From: Urinicoccus timonensis
GTDB lineage: Bacteria > Bacillota > Clostridia > Tissierellales > Peptoniphilaceae
NCBI RefSeq assembly: GCF_900232945.1
Contig: NZ_OCTU01000003.1
Coordinates: 173,794 to 201,153, forward strand
DNA length: 27,360 nucleotides
Reading direction: 5' to 3'
Shown here piece after piece: positions 15,044 through 23,215 of this stretch (its first letter is position 1; each line of letters begins with the position of its first letter). Made by a program: the position numbers and the translations under genes. Under the pieces are notes generated by a model. It was given only the letters and a program-made list of their open reading frames with translations, was not told the origin of the DNA and ran no database searches.

Positions 15044-15463
15044 ATGGGACTTTTATTCAACAGTAATCAAGAAATCAACGAAAAAATTAAAAGTGAATTT
15101 GGAGACTTAGACAACCATCTCCTGGCCTTTAAGCATAATGATGTAAAAACAGACTTGTTCAAGTGGCTAGTCCCAGGGGGCTTGTATTATACAGTGGATT
15201 CCACCAGGACCTTTATCTTGTATTTTTCCAGCAAGGGTATCCATGAGGAGGAAATAAGCAATTCTGTAAAAAGGGATTTTTTACTTATGCCTTGGCATGA
15301 AATCAGCTCTTTTGAGCTAAAGGTTAAAAACAATAAGGCCATCCTGGAATTGGTCCACATAGGGAAAAAAATAGGTTATGAAATTCCTTTCAAGGGAGTA
15401 ATCTTTAGGGACAACAAGGAGAATTTGCAAAAGCTAGAAAGTAAGGACTGGAATCGGATCTAG
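15044..15463 (+). CDS. Hypothetical protein, possibly PH-like fold, operon partner of the XRE regulator
   Basis: 139 residues, AGGAGGAAG before the ATG. It has no signal peptide or transmembrane segment. The N-terminus (NQEINEKIKSEFGDLDNHLL) is helical. The remainder is an alternating pattern (GGLYYTVDSTRTFILYFSSKG, LLMPWHEISSFELKVKNN, AILELVHIGKKIGYEIPF) that looks like the strands of a small PH/YokE-like beta barrel with a closing helix. I do not recognise the family. It is tightly linked (9 nt) to the XRE gene and so probably under its control. Confidence 0.75.
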   Translation: MGLLFNSNQEINEKIKSEFGDLDNHLLAFKHNDVKTDLFKWLVPGGLYYTVDSTRTFILYFSSKGIHEEEISNSVKRDFLLMPWHEISSFELKVKNNKAILELVHIGKKIGYEIPFKGVIFRDNKENLQKLESKDWNRI

Positions 15464-15485
15464 CCCTCCAAGGTCCGGGCAATTC

Positions 15486-15514
15486 TTGTAATCCCAGGTA
15501 GACTTTCCTATAAT
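15486..15514 (+). promoter_or_regulatory. Sigma-A promoter of the nuclease gene
   Basis: TTGTAA (15486-15491), 17-nt spacer, TATAAT (15509-15514), about 48 nt before ATG 15562. An in-frame TTG at 15523 would start essentially at the transcript end and is not used. Confidence 0.75.
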
Positions 15515-15561
15515 AGAAGAGATTGAGAATTTTGCAAAACTTGGAAGTAAAGGATGGACAG

Positions 15562-16308
15562 ATGAAGAAAAGGACAAAGAAGTGGGGGAGCCTCCTCCTA
15601 GTGGCCCTGGTGGTTCTAGCCAGTTTATTCCTAGGGAACGAATCCCTTTTAAATGGCTTGACAGGCCTGGGGATGAGTCAGAAGAGTGTTCGAAAGCTCC
15701 AGGCCCTGGTTGGCTTGGGTCAAGGTAAGTATGAACCGGCTAAAAACAGTGACTACTATATCTTGGATGACCAGGGACCTCTTTTTTCCCAGGAGGACCT
15801 AAAACCTGGTAAGGACTGGCAGACCTTTAGCCCCCTGGATTCCCTAAACCGGGTAGGACCGGCCAATGCCCTGATTGGTCCAGATTCTAGACCCCGGGAA
15901 AAGAGGGGAGATATTTCCAAGGTCTACCCCACAGGGTGGAAGCAAAAGAAGTATGACTTTGTAGATGGCCAGGCCCTCTACAACCGCTGCCACCTCATTG
16001 CCCACCAGCTCACCGGAGAAAATGACAACTGGCTCAACCTCATGACTGGGACTCGGTCCTTTAACAAGTATGGAATGCTGCCCTTGGAAAATATTGTGGC
16101 TGCCTATATCCGGGATACCGGGAGCCAGGTTCGCTACCGGGTGACGCCGGTTTTTAAGGACCAGGAAGTCTTGGCCCGGGGCGTCATTATGGAGGCTGCT
16201 AGCGTGGATGATGGAGGCAAGGCGGTATCCTTCCGGGCCTTTGTCCCCAACCAGGAGCCGGGAGTGGCCCTGGACTACAAGACTGGCCGTAACCATAGAG
16301 CCCAATAG
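15562..16308 (+). CDS. Membrane-anchored or secreted DNA/RNA non-specific endonuclease (EndA/NucA type)
   Basis: 248 residues from ATG 15562 (AAAGGAT, 7 nt spacing). A basic start and hydrophobic residues 9-24 form a signal/anchor without a clear cleavage site. The beta-beta-alpha metal nuclease core begins near 85 (DWQTFSPLDSLNRVGPANAL) and contains YNRCHLIAHQLTGENDNW at 140-157. H144 is the likely general base of the xRxH motif, followed by the metal-site Asn region and NLMTGTRSFN. Cys at the third position is common in this Firmicute subfamily, where others have Gly. The family degrades single- and double-stranded DNA/RNA outside the membrane. Roles range from nutrient scavenging and NET escape to strand processing in competence. 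Monocistronic, closed by a bidirectional terminator. Confidence 0.9.
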   Translation: MKKRTKKWGSLLLVALVVLASLFLGNESLLNGLTGLGMSQKSVRKLQALVGLGQGKYEPAKNSDYYILDDQGPLFSQEDLKPGKDWQTFSPLDSLNRVGPANALIGPDSRPREKRGDISKVYPTGWKQKKYDFVDGQALYNRCHLIAHQLTGENDNWLNLMTGTRSFNKYGMLPLENIVAAYIRDTGSQVRYRVTPVFKDQEVLARGVIMEAASVDDGGKAVSFRAFVPNQEPGVALDYKTGRNHRAQ

Positions 16309-16324
16309 ATTTTGATGACAAAAA

Positions 16325-16356
16325 AGACCCCGCATCCTAGGATGCAGGGTCTCTTT
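16325..16356. terminator. Bidirectional terminator between the nuclease and NSS transporter genes
   Basis: AGACCC + GCATCCT (16325-16338) pairs with AGGATGC + GGGTCT (16339-16352), with one C/A mismatch. T-rich on the plus side and A-rich (16319-16325) for the minus side. Serves the two convergent genes. Confidence 0.85.
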
Positions 16357-16362
16357 TATTGC

Positions 16363-17712
16363 TTATGCAGATTGTAAAATCCCTAAAGAAGATAGGATAA
16401 TCAAAACCATAGCCAGGGGAACAATGTACTTCAAGGTAAAGTAGTAGGCCTTAAAGGCTTTTTGTTCAAGGGTATGGTGGTTGGTTAATTCATCAAAAAT
16501 GGCTTCCTTGTCATAGAACCAGCCCAAGAAAATAATCTCAATAAAGGCGGCAGATGTCAGCATGTAGTTGGAGGTCAACTTGTCCAAAAAGTCAAAGAAA
16601 GTAAGACCAGCAATTTGCAGGGAAGAATTTTCTCCATTGGACAAACTGCTTAAGATGGACAAGAGGAAGATTCCGATAGCGGCAAGAACCGAAGCCTTTT
16701 TCCGAGAAAGCTTCAAGGAATCCACCCCAAAGGCCACAGAGGATTCCAAGAGGGAGATAGTAGAGGTCAGGGCAGCCAGGGCCAGTAGGACAAAAAAGGC
16801 CACGCCAAATAAGTAACCTCCTGGCATTCTTGGAAAGACATTGGGCAGGGTGACAAAGGCCAGACCGGCTCCCTGGGTGGGGTCCAGGTTAAAGGTAAAG
16901 ACCGAGGTAAAAATAGCAATCCCGGCCAAGATGGCAATCAAGGTGTCAAAAAATGCAATGGAAAAAGCAGACTTGACGATGTTGTTGTCATCACTGACAT
17001 AGGACCCGTAGGTGGTCATAATGGCCATACCCAGGGACAGGGTAAAGAAAGAATGCCCCAGGGCCGCCAAAAAGCCCGCCATGGTGAATTTAGAAAAGTC
17101 TGGATAGAATAAGAAACGGAGACCATCTCGTCCTCCCTCCAGGGTAAGGCCCCGGATTCCCAGACAAATAACAATAAAAAGCAAGATAGGGATGGCGATC
17201 TTAGAGACCTTTTCAATTCCCTTATCAATTCCCGACCGAACAATCAGCATGGTCATAAGCATAAAGACGAAGGTCCATGCAATGGGCTTGATGGGGGAAG
17301 AGATAAAGCCGGTAAAGAGATTGGAAATTTCTTCTGGACTTTTTCCCGCGAATTCATTGGTTATACTCTTGAAGATATACTCCAAGGACCAGCCAGCCAC
17401 AACAGAATAAAAACTTAGGATTAAGAATGAGGCAATGACGGCGATGATCCCTGAGATATACCATTTTTTGCCCGGGGCCAACTTTTTAAATGAATCCACA
17501 CTATCACTTTTCGCCCGGCGGCCAATTAAAATTTCACTCATGAGGATTGGAACGCCGATAACAAGACAGATGACGATATAGACAAGCAGAAAAGCTCCCC
17601 CTCCGTTTGTTCCTACAATATATGGAAACCTCCATATATTTCCCAGGCCTACAGCTGAACCAACAGCAGCCATGATCATTCCGAAATTACTGTTAAAGCC
17701 TTTTCGTTCCAT
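16363..17712 (-). CDS. Neurotransmitter:sodium symporter (NSS/LeuT family) transporter
   Basis: 449 residues from ATG 17712, preceded by GGAGGA (complement of 17716-17721). The frame is open further upstream but contains the promoter. About 11 transmembrane helices. TM1 carries AAVGSAVGLGNIWRFPY (unwound helix binding Na+ and substrate), followed by the family signature NGGGAF. Later helices show GHSFFTLSLGMAIMTTYGSY (TM6-7 region) and TSTISLLES (TM8 Na+ site). Bacterial members import amino acids such as hydrophobic or aromatic ones with Na+; the substrate cannot be read from sequence. Slightly shorter than LeuT (~510). Monocistronic, convergent with the nuclease gene and divergent from metK. 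Confidence 0.93.
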   Translation of the reverse strand: MERKGFNSNFGMIMAAVGSAVGLGNIWRFPYIVGTNGGGAFLLVYIVICLVIGVPILMSEILIGRRAKSDSVDSFKKLAPGKKWYISGIIAVIASFLILSFYSVVAGWSLEYIFKSITNEFAGKSPEEISNLFTGFISSPIKPIAWTFVFMLMTMLIVRSGIDKGIEKVSKIAIPILLFIVICLGIRGLTLEGGRDGLRFLFYPDFSKFTMAGFLAALGHSFFTLSLGMAIMTTYGSYVSDDNNIVKSAFSIAFFDTLIAILAGIAIFTSVFTFNLDPTQGAGLAFVTLPNVFPRMPGGYLFGVAFFVLLALAALTSTISLLESSVAFGVDSLKLSRKKASVLAAIGIFLLSILSSLSNGENSSLQIAGLTFFDFLDKLTSNYMLTSAAFIEIIFLGWFYDKEAIFDELTNHHTLEQKAFKAYYFTLKYIVPLAMVLIILSSLGILQSA

Positions 17713-17779
17713 AAGTCCTCCTTTCAAAGAATAAGACACAATAGCCTCCGAATAGACGCTATTAAAATAAATTTTTAGA

Positions 17780-17808
17780 ATTATATCATATATCAAAGAA
17801 AAAGTAAA
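17780..17808 (-). promoter_or_regulatory. Promoter of the NSS transporter
   Basis: On the minus strand TTTACT (17803-17808), 17-nt spacer, extended TGA-TATAAT (17780-17785). About 65 nt upstream of the ATG at 17712. Confidence 0.65.
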
Positions 17809-17905
17809 GGAAAATCTAAAAGGCCTCCAAGACAAGGCCTAAGCTAGGATATAGGAGAAGTTCCACTAGATTGGAAAGGAAAATTCATAAAAAATCTTCC
17901 AAAGC

Positions 17906-17934
17906 TTGCCAAGCTTGTAGAAGCGTGCTATACT
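17906..17934 (+). promoter_or_regulatory. Promoter of the SAM riboswitch-metK transcript
   Basis: TTGCCA (17906-17911), 17-nt spacer, extended TGC-TATACT (17929-17934). The riboswitch begins about 17 nt further on. Confidence 0.8.
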
Positions 17935-17950
17935 ATAAATAAATAAGAAA

Positions 17951-18076
17951 CCTTATTAAGAGTGGTGGAGTGACTAGGCACTGTGAAACCCGGCAACCTG
18001 AATTGGTGCTAAATCCTACAGAGTAATCTGAAAGATGAGGTGTAATTGGACCTATTCTTTTAGAATAGGTTTTTTT
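17951..18076 (+). promoter_or_regulatory. SAM-I (S-box) riboswitch with terminator, controlling metK
   Basis: The aptamer begins CCTTATTAAGAG and closes with ATGAGG (P1 = 17951-17956 with 18035-18040). The conserved core is present: TGTGAAACCCGGCAACC and GGTGCTAAATCCTACAGA. The P3 stem AGTG/CACT replaces the common GGG/CCC by paired changes. The expression platform is a 9-bp terminator (ACCTATTCT 18050-18058 with AGAATAGGT 18062-18070) and T7. The AGGT of the P1 3' strand (18038-18041) can pair with ACCT of the terminator (18050-18053) as antiterminator. SAM binding should stabilise P1, release the terminator and switch metK off. S-box leaders before metK are well established. Confidence 0.96.
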
Positions 18077-18095
18077 AATTTCAAAGGAGGAAAAA

Positions 18096-19262
18096 TTGAA
18101 ACGCTGGTTATTTACATCAGAATCCGTAACAGAAGGCCATCCAGACAAGGTCTGTGACCAAATTAGTGATGCGATTTTAGATGAGATTTTAAAACAAGAT
18201 AAAGATGCTCGGGTGGCCTGTGAAACTGTGGCCAATACTGGACTCATTTTAATTACAGGAGAAATTACTACATCAGGTTATGTAGAATTCGACAAGGTTG
18301 TCCGTCAAACCCTAAAGGAAATTGGCTACGACCACCAAAGTGGCGGAGGATTTTCCTATGAAAACTGCGCCGTGCTCTCGGCTATTGAAGAACAATCCCA
18401 TGACATTGCCCAAGGGGTGGACCGGTTCAAGGAAAGCAATATCGATGCCATGGACGCCTTTGGTGCTGGAGACCAAGGTATGATGTTTGGCTATGCCTGC
18501 AATGAAACCGAAGAATACATGCCCATGCCCATTTCCCTGGCCCACAAGTTGTCCAAGAGACTGGCCGATGTGCGTAAGGACAAGACCCTGGACTACCTAA
18601 GACCTGATGGTAAGACCCAGGTAACCCTGGTATATGAAGATGGCAAGCCCGTAGCAGTGAAAAATATTGTCGTGGCAGCCCAACATGCTCCAGAAGCCGA
18701 CTTGGAAGAAATTCGCCGGGACATTAAAAAACACGTTATCGAACCCATTATCCCTGCAGACTTTATTACAGAAGATACCCAATACTACATCAACGCCACA
18801 GGCCGCTTTGTTCTAGGAGGCCCCCTGGCTGATGCTGGTTTAACAGGCCGGAAGATTATTGTAGACACCTATGGTGGTTATGCCCGCCATGGTGGTGGAG
18901 CCTTTTCAGGAAAAGACCCGACCAAGGTGGACCGGTCTGCAGCCTATGCCGCTCGTTATGTGGCTAAAAACATTGTAGCTGCTGGCCTGGCAGACAAGTG
19001 TGAAGTGGGACTTTCCTATGTAATCGGGGTGGCAAAACCCTTGAGCATCTATGTGGAAACTTTCGGTACAGGAAAAATTTCCGATACAGAAATTGAAGAC
19101 CTAGTCCATAAAAACTTTGACCTAAGACCTGCAGCCATCATCAAGGAACTAGACCTCTTAAGACCCATCTACAGACAAATAGCCAGCTATGGTCACTTTG
19201 GTCGCAATGACTTGGACCTACCCTGGGAAAGACTGGACAAGGTGGACTTGTTAAGAAAATAA
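18096..19262 (+). CDS. metK: S-adenosylmethionine synthetase
   Basis: 388 residues, TTG start fixed by AAAGGAGG (18083-18090) five bases upstream. Makes SAM from methionine and ATP. Motifs: [15 protein letters not shown] near the N-terminus (His/Asp/Lys of the ATP/phosphate site), [12 protein letters not shown] (methionine-adenosyl loop), [19 protein letters not shown] (P-loop-like phosphate motif). Normal length for the tetrameric bacterial enzyme. Preceded by the SAM-I riboswitch, so feedback-regulated by its product; followed by its own terminator. Confidence 0.98.
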   Translation: MKRWLFTSESVTEGHPDKVCDQISDAILDEILKQDKDARVACETVANTGLILITGEITTSGYVEFDKVVRQTLKEIGYDHQSGGGFSYENCAVLSAIEEQSHDIAQGVDRFKESNIDAMDAFGAGDQGMMFGYACNETEEYMPMPISLAHKLSKRLADVRKDKTLDYLRPDGKTQVTLVYEDGKPVAVKNIVVAAQHAPEADLEEIRRDIKKHVIEPIIPADFITEDTQYYINATGRFVLGGPLADAGLTGRKIIVDTYGGYARHGGGAFSGKDPTKVDRSAAYAARYVAKNIVAAGLADKCEVGLSYVIGVAKPLSIYVETFGTGKISDTEIEDLVHKNFDLRPAAIIKELDLLRPIYRQIASYGHFGRNDLDLPWERLDKVDLLRK

Positions 19263-19279
19263 AGAAAAGACAAGCTAGA

Positions 19280-19304
19280 AAAGAGACCTCCGGGTCTCTT
19301 TTTT
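19280..19304 (+). terminator. Intrinsic terminator of metK
   Basis: AAAGAGACC (19280-19288), loop TCCG, GGTCTCTTT (19293-19301), T-run to 19304. Confidence 0.88.
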
Positions 19305-19344
19305 CTTTGGCCTGGATTTGGTACAATGGATGAAAGGAGGAGCT

Positions 19345-21555
19345 ATGGAAATTCAAGGAAGAATCGAATCAATTGTCTACCATAATGACGGAAACGGCTA
19401 CAGTGTTTTAAGGGTGGAAGCCGAAGATGATCTCATTACCTGTGTAGGCTACGGCTATCAATTTGAAAAAAATTTAGACTACATATTTCAAGGAGACTGG
19501 ATTTTCCACCCCAAGTACCAAGAGCAGTTTTCCTTTCAAGAAGCCAAGGCCCTTGAGCCCTCTAGCCAAGAATCCATAGTCCGCTACCTTTCCTCGGGTT
19601 GCCTGCCCTTTATCGGACCCAAGACCGCCCAGGCCATTGTGGACTTGTTTGGCCAAGACAGCCTCCGGGTCATGAAGGAAGAACCGGGGTCCTTGCGACA
19701 AATTCCTGGCCTAGGCAAGAAAAAAATTGCCAAGATCAGCCAGGCCTTAAAAGAACAAGAGGGGATGGACATCATGGTGAACTGGTGCCTGGACCGGGGC
19801 TTGTCCATCCAAGAGGCCATGAAGCTCTACCGGGTCTATGGGGAAAACACCCAAACCACCCTGGAAAAGAAACCCTACTGGGTCCTCCAGGACCTCAAGG
19901 GGCTTTCCTTTAAAACCATTGACAAGATAGCCTTAAAATTGGGCTTTGCCAAGGATGACCCCATGCGGATTGGGGCCTATTTTGTGGAAATTTTAAAAGA
20001 CGCCCTCTTCCAAGGCAATTGCTATGTCTACTATAGCCAATTAAAGAGCCAATTTAGCAAGGACCTGGGCTTGGACCCAGAAAAGGCCCCAGACCCCTTG
20101 CAAATGGCCATGAACCCCAGCCTCTACCTGGAAAAAGCCCAGGAAGCCGGCTGGGAGGGAGACTACAGGGTCTACCTGAGTTATGTCTACCAGTGTGAAA
20201 AAAATATAGCCCAAAACCTCCTGGCCCGGCTGGGGCAAAAAAACATGCAAATCAAAACCGCCGGACAATCCATCCTCCAAGACCATAAAAAGGATTGGAT
20301 CAATCGGCTAAGCCCCGAGCAAATCCAGGCTGTGGAAAAATCCCTGGACTCCTCTGTCATGGTCCTAACTGGGGGACCGGGAACGGGGAAAACCACCACC
20401 CTCAAGGCCCTCATTGAACTCTACGAATCCATGGACCTCAAGGTCTGCCTGGCAGCCCCAACTGGTCGGGCGGCCAAAAAAATGAGTGAGGCCACATCCA
20501 GGCCCGCTTCCACCATCCACCGACTCTTGGACCTAACCCCCCATGAAGACTGGGTGGACTTCCAAGATACAGAAAATGAAATTGATGCCGATGTCTTAAT
20601 CCTAGACGAGGTATCCATGGTGGACATCTTTTTAATGGTCCAAATCCTCCTGGCCCTGGAGGAAAAAACCAAGCTGATCCTGGTGGGAGACCACAACCAG
20701 CTTCCCAGTGTGGGACCAGGAAATGTCCTGGGAGACATCATAGCTTCAGGTCGGGTGCCTACAGTAGAATTAACCAAGATCTTCCGCCAGGCAGAACAGT
20801 CCAATATCGTCCAAAATGCCCACAACATCTTAAAGGACCGTCCCCTTTTGATGAACCAAAAAAACGGCGACTTTTTCTTTATCCAGGCTCCGAGACAGGA
20901 CATTGCCCAAACCATAGTGGACCTAATTTCCAAGAGGTTGCCGGACTACTACGACCTGGACCCCATGGAGGATATCCAGGTCCTAAGTCCCATGCACAAG
21001 GGACCTGTTGGGGTGAGTATCCTCAACCAAAGACTCCAAGAGGCCCTAAACCCTCCCGGAGAGGATAAAAAAGAAATCACCTATAAAAAGATGATTTTCC
21101 GGACAGGGGACCGGGTCATGCATATCAAAAATAACTACCAGTTAAAGTGGTCCATCCAGTCCGAGGTCTATTCCAAGGAGGGAGAAGGAGTCTTTAACGG
21201 CGACCTGGGCCGGATTCTTTCTGTGGATCCCGAGGCCAAGAGCCTCAAGGTAGTCTATGATGAAATGAAAATAGTGGACTACCAGGAATACGACTTGGAC
21301 GAACTGACCCTGGCCTATGCCTCCACCATCCACAAGGCCCAGGGAAGTGAATACCCCATTACCATTATGACCTGTTCCTGGGCCCCAGCCATCCTCCAAA
21401 GCAAAAACATCCTCTACACCGCCATTACCCGGGGCAAGAGGGGGGTCATCCTGGTAGGGAGCCTGGACTCCTTACAAGAAATGCTCAAAAACAAGGACCA
21501 GCTAGAGAGAAGAACCGGCCTGGTTCGCCGCCTGGAAACCGAGGGGGTCCTATGA
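19345..21555 (+). CDS. recD2: RecD2-type ATP-dependent DNA helicase (SF1B)
   Basis: 736 residues from ATG 19345 with AAAGGAGGAG upstream; the upstream in-frame TTG (19318) would place the Shine-Dalgarno inside the coding region. The N-terminal OB-like and helix-hairpin-helix part (about 1-190, IPGLGKKKIAKIS) is typical of RecD2 and absent from RecBCD RecD. Helicase motifs: Walker A GGPGTGKTTT (343-352), GRAAKKMSE (Ia), DEVSMVD (Walker B, D421-E422), GDHNQLPSVGPG (III) and HKAQGSEYP (VI region, from 663). A 5'-3' helicase acting without RecBC in repair and recombination. The last bases overlap the comF start (ATGA), so the two are translationally coupled. The promoter is weak (TACAAT 19322-19327). 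Confidence 0.95.
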   Translation: MEIQGRIESIVYHNDGNGYSVLRVEAEDDLITCVGYGYQFEKNLDYIFQGDWIFHPKYQEQFSFQEAKALEPSSQESIVRYLSSGCLPFIGPKTAQAIVDLFGQDSLRVMKEEPGSLRQIPGLGKKKIAKISQALKEQEGMDIMVNWCLDRGLSIQEAMKLYRVYGENTQTTLEKKPYWVLQDLKGLSFKTIDKIALKLGFAKDDPMRIGAYFVEILKDALFQGNCYVYYSQLKSQFSKDLGLDPEKAPDPLQMAMNPSLYLEKAQEAGWEGDYRVYLSYVYQCEKNIAQNLLARLGQKNMQIKTAGQSILQDHKKDWINRLSPEQIQAVEKSLDSSVMVLTGGPGTGKTTTLKALIELYESMDLKVCLAAPTGRAAKKMSEATSRPASTIHRLLDLTPHEDWVDFQDTENEIDADVLILDEVSMVDIFLMVQILLALEEKTKLILVGDHNQLPSVGPGNVLGDIIASGRVPTVELTKIFRQAEQSNIVQNAHNILKDRPLLMNQKNGDFFFIQAPRQDIAQTIVDLISKRLPDYYDLDPMEDIQVLSPMHKGPVGVSILNQRLQEALNPPGEDKKEITYKKMIFRTGDRVMHIKNNYQLKWSIQSEVYSKEGEGVFNGDLGRILSVDPEAKSLKVVYDEMKIVDYQEYDLDELTLAYASTIHKAQGSEYPITIMTCSWAPAILQSKNILYTAITRGKRGVILVGSLDSLQEMLKNKDQLERRTGLVRRLETEGVL

Positions 21556-22166
21556 ATTTTTTAGATTTTTTCCAAGACCACACCTGCTATCTCTGCCACG
21601 AGGAAGAAGGGACCATCCCCTACCTCTGTCCCCAATGCCGGGACCGGCTGGACTTTCAACCTGGCTACAGGCAAAAAAATGGCCAGGCCATCTACAATGG
21701 CTTTTTCTATACCGGAAGCCTGCGAAAGATTCTTACAGACTACAAGTTTGAATCCAAGACCTACCTGTCCAAGACCCTGGCCCACCTTTTTATCCAGGTC
21801 CTGGGCCAATTTGACCCGGGGCAAGACCTGGATGGTTTTGTGGTGGTTCCGTCGGCCAAAGAGACCCTAAAAAAAAGAGGCTTTGACCCCATGGACCTCA
21901 TAGGTCTGGAAATCCACCGCCTGTCAGGCTTAAACTACTACCAGGGCAGGCTGGAGAAAATAAAAAATACCCCCCTACAACTTGGCCTGTCTGGCAAGGA
22001 GAGGGAGGAAAACTTGGTCCAAGCCTTCCGGGCTAGGGACCTGGAAGGCAAGAATATTTTATTGTTAGATGACATTCTGACTACAGGATCCACCCTCTAC
22101 CAGGCCAGTCTGGCCCTGGAAGAAGCTGGAGTCCACCAAGTCTACCCCATCAGTCTGTCAGCTTAG
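21552..22166 (+). CDS. comF: ComF-family phosphoribosyltransferase-like protein
   Basis: 204 residues, start overlapping the recD2 stop by 4 nt. The N-terminal zinc ribbon has C12-x2-C15 and C26-x2-C29. The C-terminal type I phosphoribosyltransferase fold has NILLLDDILTTGSTL (PRPP loop, D173-D174). ComF proteins are needed for DNA uptake in competent bacteria and interact with primosome and DprA-type partners; a nucleotide salvage role is not excluded. Pairing with RecD2 and the nuclease at 15562 fits processing of incoming DNA, though no com pilus genes are in the window. Its 3' end overlaps the convergent yihY gene by 17 bp. Confidence 0.92.
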   Translation: MNFLDFFQDHTCYLCHEEEGTIPYLCPQCRDRLDFQPGYRQKNGQAIYNGFFYTGSLRKILTDYKFESKTYLSKTLAHLFIQVLGQFDPGQDLDGFVVVPSAKETLKKRGFDPMDLIGLEIHRLSGLNYYQGRLEKIKNTPLQLGLSGKEREENLVQAFRARDLEGKNILLLDDILTTGSTLYQASLALEEAGVHQVYPISLSA

Positions 22167-23085
22167 TTTCCTGGGGCAGGAGGTCTTTTAGGAGGGAATC
22201 CTCCCGGGGCCAATCCAAGCCCCCTTGTTTTTTCAAATAGGCCAGGGCGTTGATTTGGCAGCCGATTTGCAGGACGACATTGACCAGGTAGATCCACAAG
22301 AGCATGAGGATAATCCCAGTGAAATAACCATAGGTTATGGCGTAGCGGCCAAAATTCGTTACATAGTAGGTGAAAAGCACCGTCCCCAATAAAATTCCCA
22401 CCAAGGCAAAAAGACTGCCAGGAATTAGGGTTTTTAGGCCCAGTTTTTTCATGGGAAGGTTGGGACTAATCCCATAGAGACAAACCAGGAAAATCAAGGC
22501 ATAAAGAGGTCCAATGATGTTTAGGGACTTGTGTAAAAATCCAATGAGCTCTTGGTTTAAGGGGATGTAGTTATTGATTTGCTGGATGAGCTCAGACCCG
22601 ATAATCCGGGAGAAGAGAAGGAGCAAGATCATAACAATCAAACCCAAGGTAAAAGCTAGACCCAAAAAAGCCATTTCGAAAAAACTTCGATTTTCTTGGA
22701 GCTGGTAGGCCTTGTTAATGATCTTAATCAATTGCCGAACACCGCTGGAGGCCGACCAAAGACCCAATAACAAGGAAACACTCAATAAAGAAGCCGAAGA
22801 AGTCAGGGCAATCTGGTCCACAAAGGACAGGATAATAGAGGCCGTGGACTCTGGCAAATAGGACACCAGATTTCGGATAAAGGAAGGGTCCAAAAGAGGA
22901 GTGTAGTTCAAGATATTTAAAAGAGCAATAATAAAGGGGAATAAGGACAGGGTCGTGAAATATGACAATTGTCCCGCTCTTGGAAAAATTTCAAAATCAA
23001 TAATTCGCTTGGCCAGGGCATCCAGAAAACTTAAAACAGAATTGTCCCGGTGCCGGTAAAGCCAGTTTTTTAATGGTTTTAACAT
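22150..23085 (-). CDS. YihY/BrkB-family inner membrane protein
   Basis: 311 residues from ATG 23085, with AAAGGAG (complement of 23091-23097); the open frame upstream overlaps the divergent regulator's promoter and is not coding. Six hydrophobic segments follow a short basic N-terminus. Family signatures: RAGQLSYFTTLSLFPFIIALLNIL near 35-60 and, later, GYFTGIILMLLWIYLVNVVLQIGCQINA. Once called ribonuclease BN in error; proposed envelope or transport-related functions are unproven. Convergent with comF (17-bp overlap of coding ends), divergent from the two-component system. Confidence 0.88.
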   Translation of the reverse strand: MLKPLKNWLYRHRDNSVLSFLDALAKRIIDFEIFPRAGQLSYFTTLSLFPFIIALLNILNYTPLLDPSFIRNLVSYLPESTASIILSFVDQIALTSSASLLSVSLLLGLWSASSGVRQLIKIINKAYQLQENRSFFEMAFLGLAFTLGLIVMILLLLFSRIIGSELIQQINNYIPLNQELIGFLHKSLNIIGPLYALIFLVCLYGISPNLPMKKLGLKTLIPGSLFALVGILLGTVLFTYYVTNFGRYAITYGYFTGIILMLLWIYLVNVVLQIGCQINALAYLKKQGGLDWPREDSLLKDLLPQETKLTD

Positions 23086-23188
23086 AAGGGCTCCTTTCCT
23101 AATGAATATAGATACCCAAGATATCGTATTTTTCACTAAGATTTTCTTGCGAAAGAGAAAAGAAGGGCAAGAAAGATAAAAGATGTTG

Positions 23189-23194
23189 TATAAT
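23189..23194 (+). promoter_or_regulatory. Extended -10 promoter of the two-component system
   Basis: TGT-TATAAT type: hexamer TATAAT at 23189-23194 preceded by TTG; the -35 is poor, so an activator may help. It overlaps an upstream in-frame ATG (23183), which supports the later start at 23216. Confidence 0.5.
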
Positions 23195-23215
23195 AAAGAC
23201 AAAGAGGTGGAAAAA

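Noticed and set aside
15562..16308. Cys in the NRCH nuclease motif as an inactivating change
   Set aside because: The catalytic His and the Arg are kept, and Cys at this position is common in Firmicute members, to my knowledge.
17713..17835. 41-residue N-terminal extension of the NSS transporter
   Set aside because: It covers the promoter; the GGAGGA site and the family start match ATG 17712.
20421..20933. 170-codon minus-strand frame inside recD2
   Set aside because: It is antisense to the conserved helicase motifs and has no independent support.
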